A stretch of DNA of 64,000 nt from Prescottella equi (GCF_020171745.1 NZ_JAIVAH010000007.1:186001-250000), one strand, 5' to 3'; numbered from the stretch's first letter, positions 1 through 8,928 are shown. Notes: generated by a model from the sequence alone, not told the origin. Numbers and translations: made by a program.

Positions 1-486
1 GAACTGGGTCGGCTTCCACCGGACCTGCTTGTCGTTGATCCAGTAGAAGTGCCCCTCGACCGGCGGGTCGGTGGTGACCCGCATGGCCCGCTCGGCGACG
101 GCGCGATCACCGACGGCCTCGTTGAAGCGGATGATGATCGGCTGCGCGATGCCCACCACCTCGCCGGGTGCCGGATTCAGCGACGGTGCCGAGAAGTTCG
201 CGGGCCCGAGCGGCGGCGGAGCCGTCACGACCAGGCCGGCCGGCAGCAACGCCTGGATCTCACGTGGCAGCTCGAATCCCGGCGGGAGCACCAGTGGCGG
301 CGTGGGGATCTGCGGCAGCTCGAGCGCGGGAAGCTGGACGCCGGGGATCTCCGCGCTGCCGGGGAACAGCGGCGCGGCCTGCGCGGGAGCGACGAGCGCG
401 GCACCGGCCGCGGTGACCCCGACGAGCACGGCTGCCGCCCGGACGAACCACCTCTGCCGACCACGTCCTGCGATCTGCCCGGTCAT
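1..486 (-). CDS. L,D-transpeptidase, N-terminal part (cut by window edge)
   Basis: The 162 visible codons open with a positively charged start and a hydrophobic signal segment (AAAVLVGVTAAGAALVAPAQA), followed by a Pro/Leu-rich linker and an Ig-like domain (ANFSAPSLNPAPGEVVGIAQ, then IIIRFNEAVGDRA and WINDKQVRWKP). This N-terminal Ig arrangement is typical of mycobacterial LdtMt2-type L,D-transpeptidases, which form 3-3 cross-links in peptidoglycan outside the membrane. The catalytic YkuD domain with its Cys would lie beyond the left edge, so the enzyme assignment rests on the N-terminal domain only. The ATG at 484-486 is the natural start because it opens directly into the signal peptide. 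Confidence 0.8.
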   Translation of the reverse strand, partial: MTGQIAGRGRQRWFVRAAAVLVGVTAAGAALVAPAQAAPLFPGSAEIPGVQLPALELPQIPTPPLVLPPGFELPREIQALLPAGLVVTAPPPLGPANFSAPSLNPAPGEVVGIAQPIIIRFNEAVGDRAVAERAMRVTTDPPVEGHFYWINDKQVRWKPTQF

Positions 487-539
487 GTCCGTACCCCCTC
501 GCTCGACGACACCGTGCCACGGTCGCGCCGCCACAGCGG

Positions 540-574
540 GCGTCCGGTACGTCTTATTCAGCCATACCGGACGC
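540..574 (-). terminator. Hairpin after fprB
   Basis: Perfect inverted repeat: 10-bp arms (GCGTCCGGTA at 540-549 and its complement at 565-574) around a 15-nt loop. It lies between the fprB stop and the start of the L,D-transpeptidase gene. There is no clear U tract, so termination is inferred from position and stem strength. Confidence 0.5.
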
Positions 575-612
575 GCGTCCCACAACCGACCCGCCGCGAA
601 CCGCTACGCCCC

Positions 613-2298
613 TCAGCCGGCCTCGCCGCGTGCGATCTCGAGCATCGCGGCGATGTCGACGATCTTGGTGCGGGAACGTCCACTCTCGGCGCCGAGTGCG
701 CGTTCCTGCTTGTCGATCCGCTGCCAGCCCTGGAAGTCGACGACGTCGGGCTGACGCTCCCCGACGATCCGGCCGAGGTGCTCACGCTCGCTGGACGGCT
801 GGGGCAGCATTCCGTCGGAGAAGTCGGACAGCAGGAGATCGACGGTGGCCGCCGAGCAGTGCTTGTTGGTGCCGATGACGCCGGTGGGCCCGCGCTTGAT
901 CCAGCCCGCGACGTACACGCCGGGGACGGGCTTGCCGGTCTCCGGGTCGATGACCCGTCCGTTCTCGTTGGGCACGACGCCGCGGCGCTCGTCGAACGGC
1001 AGATCGGCGATCGGCAGGCCCTTGTAACCGATCGACCGCAGCACCAGGCCGGTCTCGAGGGTTTCGGTGCGGTCGGTCGGACGCGCCGAGAGCTTGCCCG
1101 CCTCCTCGGCGACGAGTTCGTTGCGCACCAGGCGGATGGCCTCGACGTGGTCGTTGCCGGTGAGCTCCTCGGGCGAGGCGAGGAAGCGCAGCACGATGCG
1201 CTTGCGTCCGTCCGCGGTGGTCCGCTTGGCGAACTCCTCGGCCTGCCGCACCTTGAGCTTCTCGGACGGCTCGGAGTCCGGTCCGTCGATCCACTCGCGG
1301 CTGGCCGCATCCAGGATCACCTCGTCCGGATCGACGACGATGTCGACATCGGTCATCTGTCCGAGCGCGATCAGTTCGGGGTTGGTGTACGCGGCCTGCG
1401 CGGGCCCGCGTCGGCCGACGATGACGACCTCACGGATGTTGCTGTGGCGCAGCGCCTCGACGGCGTGCTCCGCCATGTCGGTCTTGGCCAGCTCGTCCGG
1501 ATCGGTGACGAGGACGCGGGCGACGTCGAGCGCGACGTTGCCGTTGCCGACGATGACCGCACGCTCACCGGAGAGGTCGAACTCGTGGTGCGCGTAGTCG
1601 GGATGGCCGTTGTACCAGGCGACGAACTCGGTGGCGGCGTGCGATCCGGGCAGGTCCTCGCCCGGAACCCCGAGACGACGGTCGCTGGCCGCGCCCACCG
1701 CGTAGATGACGGCGTGGTGATGTTCGAGGAGCTCCTCGTGGCTCACGTGCTGCCCCACCTCGACGTTGAAGTGGCACTGCACCGAGCGCTTGCCGAGGGC
1801 CGAACGGAACACGTCCGCGACGCCCTTGGTGCCCGGATGGTCGGGGGCGACGCCGGCCCGCACGAGTCCGTACGGCGTGGGCAGGCGGTCGAAGATGTCG
1901 ACCTCGACGCGCGGGCGTGAGGTCAGTTCGATCGCGGCGTAGCAGGCCGACGGGCCGGACCCGACGATCGCGACACGCAGCGTGCCCAGATCGGCGCTCA
2001 GCTTCCGCGGCGAGGCCAGCTCGGGCCAGTCCGGACCGATCGGGTGCTTCTCGAAGTACGCGGCATTGATCTCCGGGTACATCGAGTGCGCCTCGCTGAG
2101 CTCGTTCTCACCGAAGATGGCGTCGACGGGGCACTCGTCGACGCACGCGCCGCAGTCGATGCACGTCTGCGGGTCGATGTAGAGCATCTCGGTGGTGGCG
2201 AACTCTGGCTCGTCCGGCGTCGGATGGATACAATTGACGGGACAGACATCCACGCACGATGCATCGTTGCAGCATGCCTGCGTAATCACATAAGCCAC
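613..2298 (-). CDS. fprB: Ferredoxin/ferredoxin-NADP reductase fusion, FprB type
   Basis: A 561-aa fusion. Residues 1-60 form a 7Fe/8Fe ferredoxin with two Cys clusters (CCNDASCVDVCPVNCIHP and CIDCGACVDECPVDA). From about residue 105 follows an adrenodoxin-reductase-like FAD/NADP domain with the FAD fingerprint VAIVGSGPSACYAA, the NADP motif VIVGNGNVALDVARVL and the C-terminal GWIKRGPTGVIGTNK motif. This matches mycobacterial FprB in domain order, length and many motif residues. FprB passes electrons from NADPH to ferredoxin-dependent partners such as P450s. It stands alone between the dodecin gene and the transpeptidase, on the same strand as both. The ATG at 2298 gives the canonical MAYVITQACC start. 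Confidence 0.93.
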   Translation of the reverse strand: MAYVITQACCNDASCVDVCPVNCIHPTPDEPEFATTEMLYIDPQTCIDCGACVDECPVDAIFGENELSEAHSMYPEINAAYFEKHPIGPDWPELASPRKLSADLGTLRVAIVGSGPSACYAAIELTSRPRVEVDIFDRLPTPYGLVRAGVAPDHPGTKGVADVFRSALGKRSVQCHFNVEVGQHVSHEELLEHHHAVIYAVGAASDRRLGVPGEDLPGSHAATEFVAWYNGHPDYAHHEFDLSGERAVIVGNGNVALDVARVLVTDPDELAKTDMAEHAVEALRHSNIREVVIVGRRGPAQAAYTNPELIALGQMTDVDIVVDPDEVILDAASREWIDGPDSEPSEKLKVRQAEEFAKRTTADGRKRIVLRFLASPEELTGNDHVEAIRLVRNELVAEEAGKLSARPTDRTETLETGLVLRSIGYKGLPIADLPFDERRGVVPNENGRVIDPETGKPVPGVYVAGWIKRGPTGVIGTNKHCSAATVDLLLSDFSDGMLPQPSSEREHLGRIVGERQPDVVDFQGWQRIDKQERALGAESGRSRTKIVDIAAMLEIARGEAG

Positions 2299-2430
2299 AG
2301 TTGTTTCCCTACCTGTGCGTACCCACCGAGACCGACATTCTCGCTCAGACTATAACGTGTTTCAGTTTCGGTCGAGGTTCCGTTGCGTCGGAACGTGATC
2401 GGTGCGTCCCGGGATCACTCGAGTCGGGGG

Positions 2431-2637
2431 TCACTCGAGTCGGAAGCCGACCTTCAACGTCACCTGGGTGTGGGCCACGGCCCCGTCCTCGATGTGACCG
2501 CGGGTCTCGATCACCTCGAACCACTCCAGATTCCGCATGGTCGCGTTCGCCCGGCTGACGGCGTTGGCGATCGCGGCGTCGACGCCCTTGCTCGACGAGC
2601 CGACGATCTCGATCACCCGATAGACATGGTCACTCAT
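2431..2637 (-). CDS. Dodecin family flavin-binding protein
   Basis: This 68-aa protein starts [20 protein letters not shown] and contains the dodecin signature region ([20 protein letters not shown]), including the flavin-stacking Trp, and ends with a beta strand ([10 protein letters not shown]). Dodecins assemble as dodecameric shells that store or buffer flavin or CoA-type cofactors. It starts 12 nt after the upstream serine hydrolase stop, so the two are probably cotranscribed. fprB, itself a flavoprotein, follows 132 nt downstream. Confidence 0.9.
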   Translation of the reverse strand: MSDHVYRVIEIVGSSSKGVDAAIANAVSRANATMRNLEWFEVIETRGHIEDGAVAHTQVTLKVGFRLE

Positions 2638-2649
2638 CCGAAGACCTCC

Positions 2650-3912
2650 TCACGAACGCATGATCGCCTGCGCCTCGGCGCCGAGCTTGGCCAACCGCAG
2701 GTCACCGAGCGCGGTGACCGCGTTGCCCAGCCGGTTGGTGACGAACGCCAGCGCCAGACCCGTCTCCGGATCGGCGTACGCGCCCGAGCCGCCCACCCCG
2801 TAGTGCCCGAGCCCGCGGGTGGGCTGGACCCGGCTGGCCAGCAGCGGCGGGTGGTAGCCGAGCCGCCACCCGAGCTTGACGCCCAGCACGTAGTCGCGGT
2901 CGCGGGTCTGCACGGCCCCCATCTGCTCGAGGGTCTCGGGCTGCAGGAACCGGGTGCCGTCGATGACGCCGCCGTTCGCGATCGCGGCGTACATCCGGCC
3001 CAGCGAACGGGCGCTGAACACGCCGTTCCACCCGGGCATCACGGCGTCGTGCACCGCGGGGTTGCGGACGAGTTCGTCGAAGCCGTCGGGCATCGCGGCC
3101 TCGGCGAGTCCGCGCAGCGGGCCCGCGAAGGACAGGACCGCCGACGTCATCCGCCAGTCCAGGCCGCCGGGATTGATGTGCGGGAACAGCTTGGCGATCC
3201 GTCCACGCTGCGCCTGCGGCACCCGGTACCAGAACTCGGGCATCCCGAGAGGCTCCGCGATTTCCTCGCGGACCAGTTCGGTGAACGGCTTGCCGGTGGC
3301 CCGTGCCAGCGTCTCCGCGACCAGCCACCCGTAGGTGACGGCGTGGTAGCCGGGACCCCGAAGTCGACGCGGATCCGGCGCCGCGGCCGCAAGAGCCTCG
3401 ATGACGGTCTCGTAGTCGAGCAGTCCGGTGCGTCCCGGCACCAAGCCACGGACCTTGTGCAGGCCGGCGCGATGCGTCAGGACGTCCCGGATGGTGATCG
3501 AGTCCTTGCCCGCCGCGCCGAACTCTGGCCAGTAGGCGGCGACGGGGGCGTCGTAGTCGACGATGCCGCGCTCGGCCAGCCGGTGCGTGACGGTGCTGGC
3601 GACACCCTTGCCCGTGGAGAACGACAGCGACACGGTGTCGCTGTCCCACCGGCGGTCGCGGTCCGCGTACCCGGCCCAGACGTCGAGCACCTTCTCGCCG
3701 TGGACGTAGGCGACGAGGGCTCCGCCGCCGTTGTGCGGCTGGCGGTACATGGAGAAGAACCGGTCCGCGAGGGACAGGAACCGCGGGTGCACCAGCATCT
3801 CGGTGCGCGCCTGCGGGGCGGCCGGGACGCCCGTGGGCGGCCCGAGCGGGGCTCGAACAGGGGCAGTTGCCCCAGTACGCGGCGCGTTGCCGTGCTCCAC
3901 ATGGATCGCCAT
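2650..3912 (-). CDS. Beta-lactamase-fold serine hydrolase/esterase
   Basis: A 420-aa member of the class C beta-lactamase/PBP-like family, closest in style to actinobacterial LipE/EstB esterases. The SxxK motif is STGK (in SLSFSTGKGVAST). A tyrosine motif lies in GYHAVTYGW and a C-terminal GHYGVGGSG replaces the KTG box. It lacks an export signal, so a cytoplasmic esterase or amidase role is more likely than resistance. I chose the ATG at 3912 rather than an upstream GTG at 3936 because a GGAGG lies five bases before it. The dodecin gene follows closely in the same transcript. Confidence 0.85.
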   Translation of the reverse strand: MAIHVEHGNAPRTGATAPVRAPLGPPTGVPAAPQARTEMLVHPRFLSLADRFFSMYRQPHNGGGALVAYVHGEKVLDVWAGYADRDRRWDSDTVSLSFSTGKGVASTVTHRLAERGIVDYDAPVAAYWPEFGAAGKDSITIRDVLTHRAGLHKVRGLVPGRTGLLDYETVIEALAAAAPDPRRLRGPGYHAVTYGWLVAETLARATGKPFTELVREEIAEPLGMPEFWYRVPQAQRGRIAKLFPHINPGGLDWRMTSAVLSFAGPLRGLAEAAMPDGFDELVRNPAVHDAVMPGWNGVFSARSLGRMYAAIANGGVIDGTRFLQPETLEQMGAVQTRDRDYVLGVKLGWRLGYHPPLLASRVQPTRGLGHYGVGGSGAYADPETGLALAFVTNRLGNAVTALGDLRLAKLGAEAQAIMRS

Positions 3913-4040
3913 CGCGACCTCCGATCCGCTCCTCACACCATTGTGATTGGCGCAGCGTAAGCGTGGAAGGGTTTCCGGCGGAGCGAAACAGACATACGCG
4001 ATGAGCGGGGCGAAAGAACTACCTGGTCAAGCGACCGATT

Positions 4041-5087
4041 TCAGTTCTCCTTGCGGTCCCGGTCGCGGCTCGGCTGCACCCGTTTGGGCTCGCCGGGCAT
4101 CTTCGGATGGTTCGGCGGGTACGGCAGATCCCCCAGTCCAGCGGCCGCGTCCCGCTCGGCCATCTCGAGCAGGACGTCGAGCGAGTGCGCGACGTCGTCG
4201 AGCGTCGCCATCGGGTCGCCGCGGCCGGCGAGCAGTGCCGGAACGGTCGCGATGGTGAAGTCGTCGGGCTCGACGGACGCGAGTTCCTCCCAGGTCACCG
4301 GGGTAGAGACGGTCGCGATCGGGGTGTTGCGCGCCGAATAGGCCGACGCGATCGTCTTGTCGCGGGCGTTCTGGTTGAAGTCGAGGAAGATGCGCTTGCC
4401 GCGCTCCTCCTTCCACCAGTGGGTGGTGGCCCGGTCACCGCTGCGCCGCTCGATCTCCCGGCACAGCGCGATCCCGGCGCGGCGCACCTCGACGAAGTCC
4501 CAGCGCGGCTCGATCCGGATGTAGACGTGCAGTCCGCGCCCGCCCGACGTCTTCGGGAACCCGATCAGTCCGAGTTCGTCGAGCAGCGGTTGCATGACGT
4601 CCAGTGCGACGCGGCGGGCGTCGTCGAAGTCGGTGCCGGGCTGCGGATCGAAGTCGATCCGCAGTTCGTCCGGATGCTCGACGTCGGGGCAGCGCACCGC
4701 CCACGGGTGGAACGTGACGGTGCCGAGGTTCGCGGCCCACACGATGTCGGCGGCGCTGCGCACCCGGAGCACGTCCGCGGTGCGCTTGGACGGGAACGTG
4801 ACCTCGCACGACGCCACATGCTCGGGCCGCTTGGCCGGCACCCGCTTCTGGTAGATCTCCTCGCCCTCGACCCCGTCCGGGTAACGCTGCAGGTGCGTGG
4901 GCCGGTCGTGCAGTGCTCGCAGCAGCTCACCGCCGGTCGCGACCTTGAGGTAGTACTCGACGAGGTGCCGCTTGGTGCCGCCCTCGGGACCGAGCCGCGG
5001 GTAGTAGATCTTGTCGGGATTCGACAGCCGGACGGCCACGCCGTCGACGTCGAGCTCCTCCGCCGGAGAACGCTTGGTGGCCGCCAT
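4041..5087 (-). CDS. LigD-type polymerase/primase domain protein
   Basis: A 348-aa stand-alone archaeo-eukaryotic-primase-like polymerase of the LigD-Pol family. Visible motifs are the catalytic DxD in LRIDFDPQPG, SGGRGLHVYI, and the late FLDFNQNARDKT. Such proteins add nucleotides at DNA ends in repair. In mycobacteria a similar polymerase (Rv3730c) neighbours ligC, and here the ATG lies three nt after the ligase stop, so the two form one transcription unit. No nuclease or ligase domain is fused and no Ku gene is present in the window. The tail is Lys/Arg-rich. Confidence 0.88.
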   Translation of the reverse strand: MAATKRSPAEELDVDGVAVRLSNPDKIYYPRLGPEGGTKRHLVEYYLKVATGGELLRALHDRPTHLQRYPDGVEGEEIYQKRVPAKRPEHVASCEVTFPSKRTADVLRVRSAADIVWAANLGTVTFHPWAVRCPDVEHPDELRIDFDPQPGTDFDDARRVALDVMQPLLDELGLIGFPKTSGGRGLHVYIRIEPRWDFVEVRRAGIALCREIERRSGDRATTHWWKEERGKRIFLDFNQNARDKTIASAYSARNTPIATVSTPVTWEELASVEPDDFTIATVPALLAGRGDPMATLDDVAHSLDVLLEMAERDAAAGLGDLPYPPNHPKMPGEPKRVQPSRDRDRKEN

Positions 5088-5090
5088 GTT

Positions 5091-6173
5091 TCAGCTCTCT
5101 CCCGTGAGTACGTCGGCGAGGTCGTAGCGCAGCGGGACCTCGAGTTGCTCGAACGTGCACGACGCCGGGTCGCGGTCCGGACGCCAGCGCAGGAACCGGG
5201 CGGCGTGCCGGAACCGGACTCCGGCCTGGCTGCCCCGCTCCCCCAGGCCGCCCTCCATCTGGTCGTACGCGACCTCGAGGACCCGTTCGGGACGCAGTGG
5301 CACCCAGCTCCGGTCGGCGCTCGACCGCCATCGCGTCGCCTCGCCCTCGGCGACGACGTCGTCGCCCACCCGCAGCGGTTCGAGTTCGGCCAGCAGTTCG
5401 ACGCGGCGCTTCGCGGTGAACGCCGATGCGCCACCGACCATGTGCAGTTCGCCGCCGTCGTACAGGCCCAGCAGGATCGATCCGATGCCCGGCTGGCTCT
5501 TGTGCGGCCGGTAGCCGATCGCCACGACATCCGCCGTCCGGGAGTGCTTGACCTTCACCATCTCCCGCTTGTTCGGCAGGTAGTGGCCGTCGAGCCGCTT
5601 GGCGACGACACCGTCGAGTCCGGCACCCTCGAACGTCTCGAACCAGCGTTCGGCGGTCGCGGCGTCGAGCGTCGCGGCGGTGAGGTGACAACTCGGCCCG
5701 CCACCGATCGCCCCGAGCAGCGCCGCCCGGCGCTCCGCGAACGCACGCTTCGTGTAGTCGTCGTCGCCGAGCGCCAGCAGGTCGAACCCGATGAACTGGG
5801 CCGGGGTCTCGGCGGCGAGCAGCCTCACCCGGCTGTCGGCGGGGTGGATGCGTTCGGACAGCGAGCCCCAGTCCAGCCGGGTGCGTCCGCCGATCTCGCG
5901 TGGCACCACCAGTTCGCCGTCGACGACGCACCGTTGCGGCAACTCCGCGCGGACCGCGTCGACCATCTCCGGGAAGTAGCGCGCGAGGTCCTTGCCTCCG
6001 CGCGAGCCGAGAACGACGTCGTCGCCGTCACGGAACACGATGGCCCTGAACCCGTCCCACTTCGGCTCGTACGACCACACGGGTTCGCCGGCGGGCTGTT
6101 CGGGCACTCCGGATGCGGCCTTGGCCAGCATCGGCTGCAGGGGTGGCGCGATCGGGAGATGCACGGGGTCCAT
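5091..6173 (-). CDS. ligC: ATP-dependent DNA ligase, LigC-like
   Basis: This 360-aa ligase has the adenylation-site motif EPKWDGFRA with Lys about residue 43, motif IIIa FIGFDLLALG, motif IV GVVAKRLDG, motif V MVKVKHSRTADVV and a C-terminal OB fold. The size and the downstream polymerase gene match mycobacterial LigC (Rv3731 neighbourhood), implicated in repair ligation. It is the first gene of a two-gene operon with the LigD-type polymerase. The ATG at 6173 gives MDPVHLPIAPPLQPMLA, the usual N-terminus for this group. Confidence 0.9.
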   Translation of the reverse strand: MDPVHLPIAPPLQPMLAKAASGVPEQPAGEPVWSYEPKWDGFRAIVFRDGDDVVLGSRGGKDLARYFPEMVDAVRAELPQRCVVDGELVVPREIGGRTRLDWGSLSERIHPADSRVRLLAAETPAQFIGFDLLALGDDDYTKRAFAERRAALLGAIGGGPSCHLTAATLDAATAERWFETFEGAGLDGVVAKRLDGHYLPNKREMVKVKHSRTADVVAIGYRPHKSQPGIGSILLGLYDGGELHMVGGASAFTAKRRVELLAELEPLRVGDDVVAEGEATRWRSSADRSWVPLRPERVLEVAYDQMEGGLGERGSQAGVRFRHAARFLRWRPDRDPASCTFEQLEVPLRYDLADVLTGES

Positions 6174-6212
6174 AGTGGCACCCGTTGGCCGTCTTCGCGC
6201 TGCGCTTCGCCG

Positions 6213-6680
6213 TCAGGGTCGGCGACGCTCGTCGGTGCCGGCGATCTTGCCGGTGCTGATCGCGAGCCGATTCCACGTGTTGATCGTGAAGATGACCGCG
6301 AGGACGTGGGCCATCTCCGACTCGTCGAAGTGCGCCGCGGCCTCGGCATACACGGCGTCCGGCACTCCGCCGGCGATCAGCGTCACGGCCTCGGTCAGCG
6401 CGAGCGCGGCCTGTTCGCGTTCGGAGAAGAAGTGCCGCGCCTCCCGCCACACCCCGACCATGTGCAGGCGCATGTCGTCCTCGCCCGCCGCGCGCGCGTC
6501 ACCCACGTGCATGTGCAGGCAGTAGGCGCAGCCGTTGAGCTGGGAGGAGCGGATCTGGATCAGCTCGATCAGCGCCGGGTCGACGCCCTCGCGGGCAGCG
6601 GCGTCGAGACCGAGCAGGGCCCGAAATGCCTTCGGGGCGGCGTCGGCGAAGGTGAGTCGAGGGGCGGCGGTAGTAGTCAT
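6213..6680 (-). CDS. AhpD/carboxymuconolactone decarboxylase family protein
   Basis: A 155-aa all-helical AhpD-like protein. The redox motif is CAYCLHMHVGDAR, a CxxC followed by the conserved His. Family members act as alkylhydroperoxidase/disulfide reductases. I use the ATG at 6680 (MTTTAAPRLTFAD); an upstream ATG at 6740 would run into the divergent regulator gene. The 47-bp gap to the MocR gene is a shared divergent promoter, so the regulator may control this gene. Confidence 0.85.
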   Translation of the reverse strand: MTTTAAPRLTFADAAPKAFRALLGLDAAAREGVDPALIELIQIRSSQLNGCAYCLHMHVGDARAAGEDDMRLHMVGVWREARHFFSEREQAALALTEAVTLIAGGVPDAVYAEAAAHFDESEMAHVLAVIFTINTWNRLAISTGKIAGTDERRRP

Positions 6681-6727
6681 GACCACTACGGTAGGGAGCG
6701 AATAGACCACCCGAGAGGTGCATTCCG

Positions 6728-8146
6728 ATGTCGAAATCATGGGTCAATTTCGCCGAACGGCTCGGCTCCGACCTGCACCTGGAGCTGACCGGAACCGGTT
6801 CGCGCCGAGCAGCTCTCGCGGAGGCGCTGCGCACCGCGATCCAGGACGGCCGACTCGCCGCGGGGACCGCACTTCCGCCCTATCGGTCGCTCGCGGCCGA
6901 CCTCGGCATCGCGCGGAACACCGTCGCCGCCACCTACTCCGAACTGGTCGCCGAGGGCTGGCTCACCGCACGCCAGGGTTCGGGCACCCGCGTGGCGGAA
7001 CGCTCCGCGGCCCTCCCGCGGCCGCGCACGCCCGGGAGACCGACCACCGCGACCGCCGTGCCCGAGCACAATCTCCTGCAGGGACTGCCCGACGCCTCCG
7101 CCTTCCCGAGGAAGGCATGGGCGACCTCGACGCGCCGCGCGCTCACGAACGCACCCAACAGCGCCTTCGGGCCCGGTGACCCCCAGGGGCGACTCGAGTT
7201 GCGGACCGCGCTCGCGCACTACCTCGCCCGTGCCCGGGGTGTGCGCGCCGAGCCCGAGCGCATCGTGATCTGCGCCGGATTCTCCGACGCCCTGCGTCTG
7301 CTGTTCGGCGGCGGCGTGCTGCGCGGGACGCTGGCAGTCGAGGCGTACGGTCTGGCGTTCCACCGCACTCTGCTGGCGTCCGCGGGTGTCCGGACCGTGC
7401 CGCTGGGCCTGGACGAACACGGCTCCCGGACATCGGAACTGGACGACCACGACGATGTCTGCGCGGCACTGCTCACGCCGGCCCACCAGTTCCCGATCGG
7501 CGGCCCGCTGGATCCGGTGCGCCGCCACGCGGCGGTGGAATGGGCACGCCGGCGCGGCGGCACGGTGATCGAGGACGACTACGACGGTGAGTTCCGGTAC
7601 GACCGCGAACCGGTCGGCGCGGTCCAGGCTCTCGACCCCGACCACGTCGTCTATGTCGGGTCGGCCAGCAAGAGTCTCTCGCCCGCCCTACGCCTGGGCT
7701 GGATGGTGCTGCCGGAGTCGCTGGTCGACGCCGTGCTGGAGGTCAAGGGCCGGCGTGAACGGTGGACCGGTGTGGTCGACCAGCTCACGTTCGCCGATCT
7801 GATCGACTCCGGGGCCTACGACCGGCATGTCCGGCAGATGCGTCTGCGCTATCGGGCTCGCCGCAACCGTCTGGCCGCCGCTCTCGCCGAGCACGCACCA
7901 CACATCGAACCCACCGGCATCGCCGCGGGACTGCACGCCGTGCTGCGACTGCCGCCCGGCACCGAGGCATCGACCGTGGAAGCCGCTGCAGCGCAGGGCA
8001 TTGCACTCGACGGGCTCGCGGGCTACCGGCATCCCGATGCCGCGCCCGCCTTCGACGGCCTGGTCGTCGGCTACGCGGCGCCGTCGGACCACGCGCTCAC
8101 CCCGGCACTCGCCGCGCTGTGCCGGATCCTGCCGCCGCGCCCGTGA
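6728..8146 (+). CDS. MocR/PdxR-type GntR-aminotransferase regulator
   Basis: This 472-aa protein has an N-terminal GntR winged helix (LPPYRSLAADLGIARNTVAA, about residues 20-85), a linker and a fold-type I aminotransferase domain. The PLP-binding Lys is in VGSASKSLSPALRLGW. MocR proteins sense PLP or amino-acid derivatives and often control a divergent gene, here the AhpD-like gene 47 bp away. No pdxST genes are visible, so a role in vitamin B6 synthesis is not supported here. It converges with osmC, with a hairpin between. Confidence 0.9.
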   Translation: MSKSWVNFAERLGSDLHLELTGTGSRRAALAEALRTAIQDGRLAAGTALPPYRSLAADLGIARNTVAATYSELVAEGWLTARQGSGTRVAERSAALPRPRTPGRPTTATAVPEHNLLQGLPDASAFPRKAWATSTRRALTNAPNSAFGPGDPQGRLELRTALAHYLARARGVRAEPERIVICAGFSDALRLLFGGGVLRGTLAVEAYGLAFHRTLLASAGVRTVPLGLDEHGSRTSELDDHDDVCAALLTPAHQFPIGGPLDPVRRHAAVEWARRRGGTVIEDDYDGEFRYDREPVGAVQALDPDHVVYVGSASKSLSPALRLGWMVLPESLVDAVLEVKGRRERWTGVVDQLTFADLIDSGAYDRHVRQMRLRYRARRNRLAAALAEHAPHIEPTGIAAGLHAVLRLPPGTEASTVEAAAAQGIALDGLAGYRHPDAAPAFDGLVVGYAAPSDHALTPALAALCRILPPRP

Positions 8147-8163
8147 ACCGGGGACGGACGTCA

Positions 8164-8193
8164 GCGCTGTTCGCCGGCTTCGACGAACAGCGC
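8164..8193. terminator. Bidirectional hairpin between MocR and osmC genes
   Basis: Perfect 10-bp inverted repeat (GCGCTGTTCG at 8164-8173, complement at 8184-8193) with a 10-nt loop, placed between two convergent stops. It has no strong U run on either side. Confidence 0.6.
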
Positions 8194-8203
8194 CGACGGT
8201 CGA

Positions 8204-8731
8204 TCAGCCGTTCGCCTCGACGGTTTCGAGCACCGAGACGACCGGCGTCGGGTTACGCGTCAGGTCCAGCACCGGGCAGTGTGCCTCGGCCGCCGCGTGC
8301 AGTTCCAGGTAGCGCTCGCGCGATTCCGGTCCGGTGATGGTCACGACCACCCGGACCTCCCCGAAGCCCGGGCGGACGGCGTCGTCGAACCCGAAGAAGC
8401 CGCGGACGTCGAGGTCACCCTCGGCTCGGGCCTTGATGTCGTCGACCACGATCCCGAGGCGCTCGGCCCAGAACCGGTAGGTGACGACGTGGCAGGACAG
8501 CAGCGAGGCCAGGTAGTACTCGACCGGGTTGGGCGCCGCGTTGTCGCCGCCGAGGGCCGGCGGCTCGTCGACCTCCACCGTGTACTTACCCAGCGAGACG
8601 GTGCTGGCGACGGCGTCGTGCGCCTGGGCCTTCGCCCGGAAGACGACGTGTGCCTTGGAAGCGTCGTCCGCAACGGCGTCGGCGGTCGCGGAGGTGATGG
8701 CGGACAGATGCGAGACGGAAGCTGTGGTCAT
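8204..8731 (-). CDS. OsmC/Ohr family redox protein
   Basis: A 175-aa OsmC-family protein. GGDNAAPNPVEYYLASLLSCHVVTY carries the first conserved Cys with the typical flanking sequence, and the second Cys is in EAHCPVLDLTRNPTPV. These proteins reduce organic hydroperoxides or bind reactive sulfur species. I chose the ATG at 8731 (MTTASVSHLSAITSA). Its 5' leader encodes a Cys-rich attenuation-type peptide, which suggests that expression responds to cysteine supply. Confidence 0.88.
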   Translation of the reverse strand: MTTASVSHLSAITSATADAVADDASKAHVVFRAKAQAHDAVASTVSLGKYTVEVDEPPALGGDNAAPNPVEYYLASLLSCHVVTYRFWAERLGIVVDDIKARAEGDLDVRGFFGFDDAVRPGFGEVRVVVTITGPESRERYLELHAAAEAHCPVLDLTRNPTPVVSVLETVEANG

Positions 8732-8802
8732 GGAAGAACCTGTCGTGAGAGTGCGGATGCGGGCAGCCGAGGGCGGCCCGGCGAAAGTGTCGTCGGGGTC
8801 GA

Positions 8803-8871
8803 TCAGGACCGACGACAACCGCAGGTGCACACGAGCGCGAAATCGACATGGCGACGCCGCGTCAGCAGCAT
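8803..8871 (-). CDS. Short Cys-rich leader peptide (TRRRHVDF type) before osmC
   Basis: A 22-codon ORF, 71 nt upstream of osmC on the same strand. It begins MLLTRRRHVDF and ends VCTCGCRRS. The TRRRHVD core recurs in small actinobacterial leader peptides placed before sulfur-assimilation and cysteine genes (recalled, not searched here). The three clustered Cys codons fit a ribosome-stalling cysteine sensor. A TACAGT -10-like box (8909-8914, minus) lies just upstream, and a small CGGGC/GCCCG hairpin (8760-8780) lies between leader and osmC. The peptide has no obvious Shine-Dalgarno sequence, so it may be translated from a near-leaderless transcript. Confidence 0.72.
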   Translation of the reverse strand: MLLTRRRHVDFALVCTCGCRRS

Positions 8872-8928
8872 CCCGAGGTCGATCACGCGCGGTCCGGTCA
8901 CAGCCGAGACTGTAACGCGCCGAACGCG

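Noticed and set aside
4107-6788. An 893-codon plus-strand open frame across the polymerase and ligase genes
   Set aside because: It is antisense to two clearly recognisable genes and has no start signal or motif of its own.
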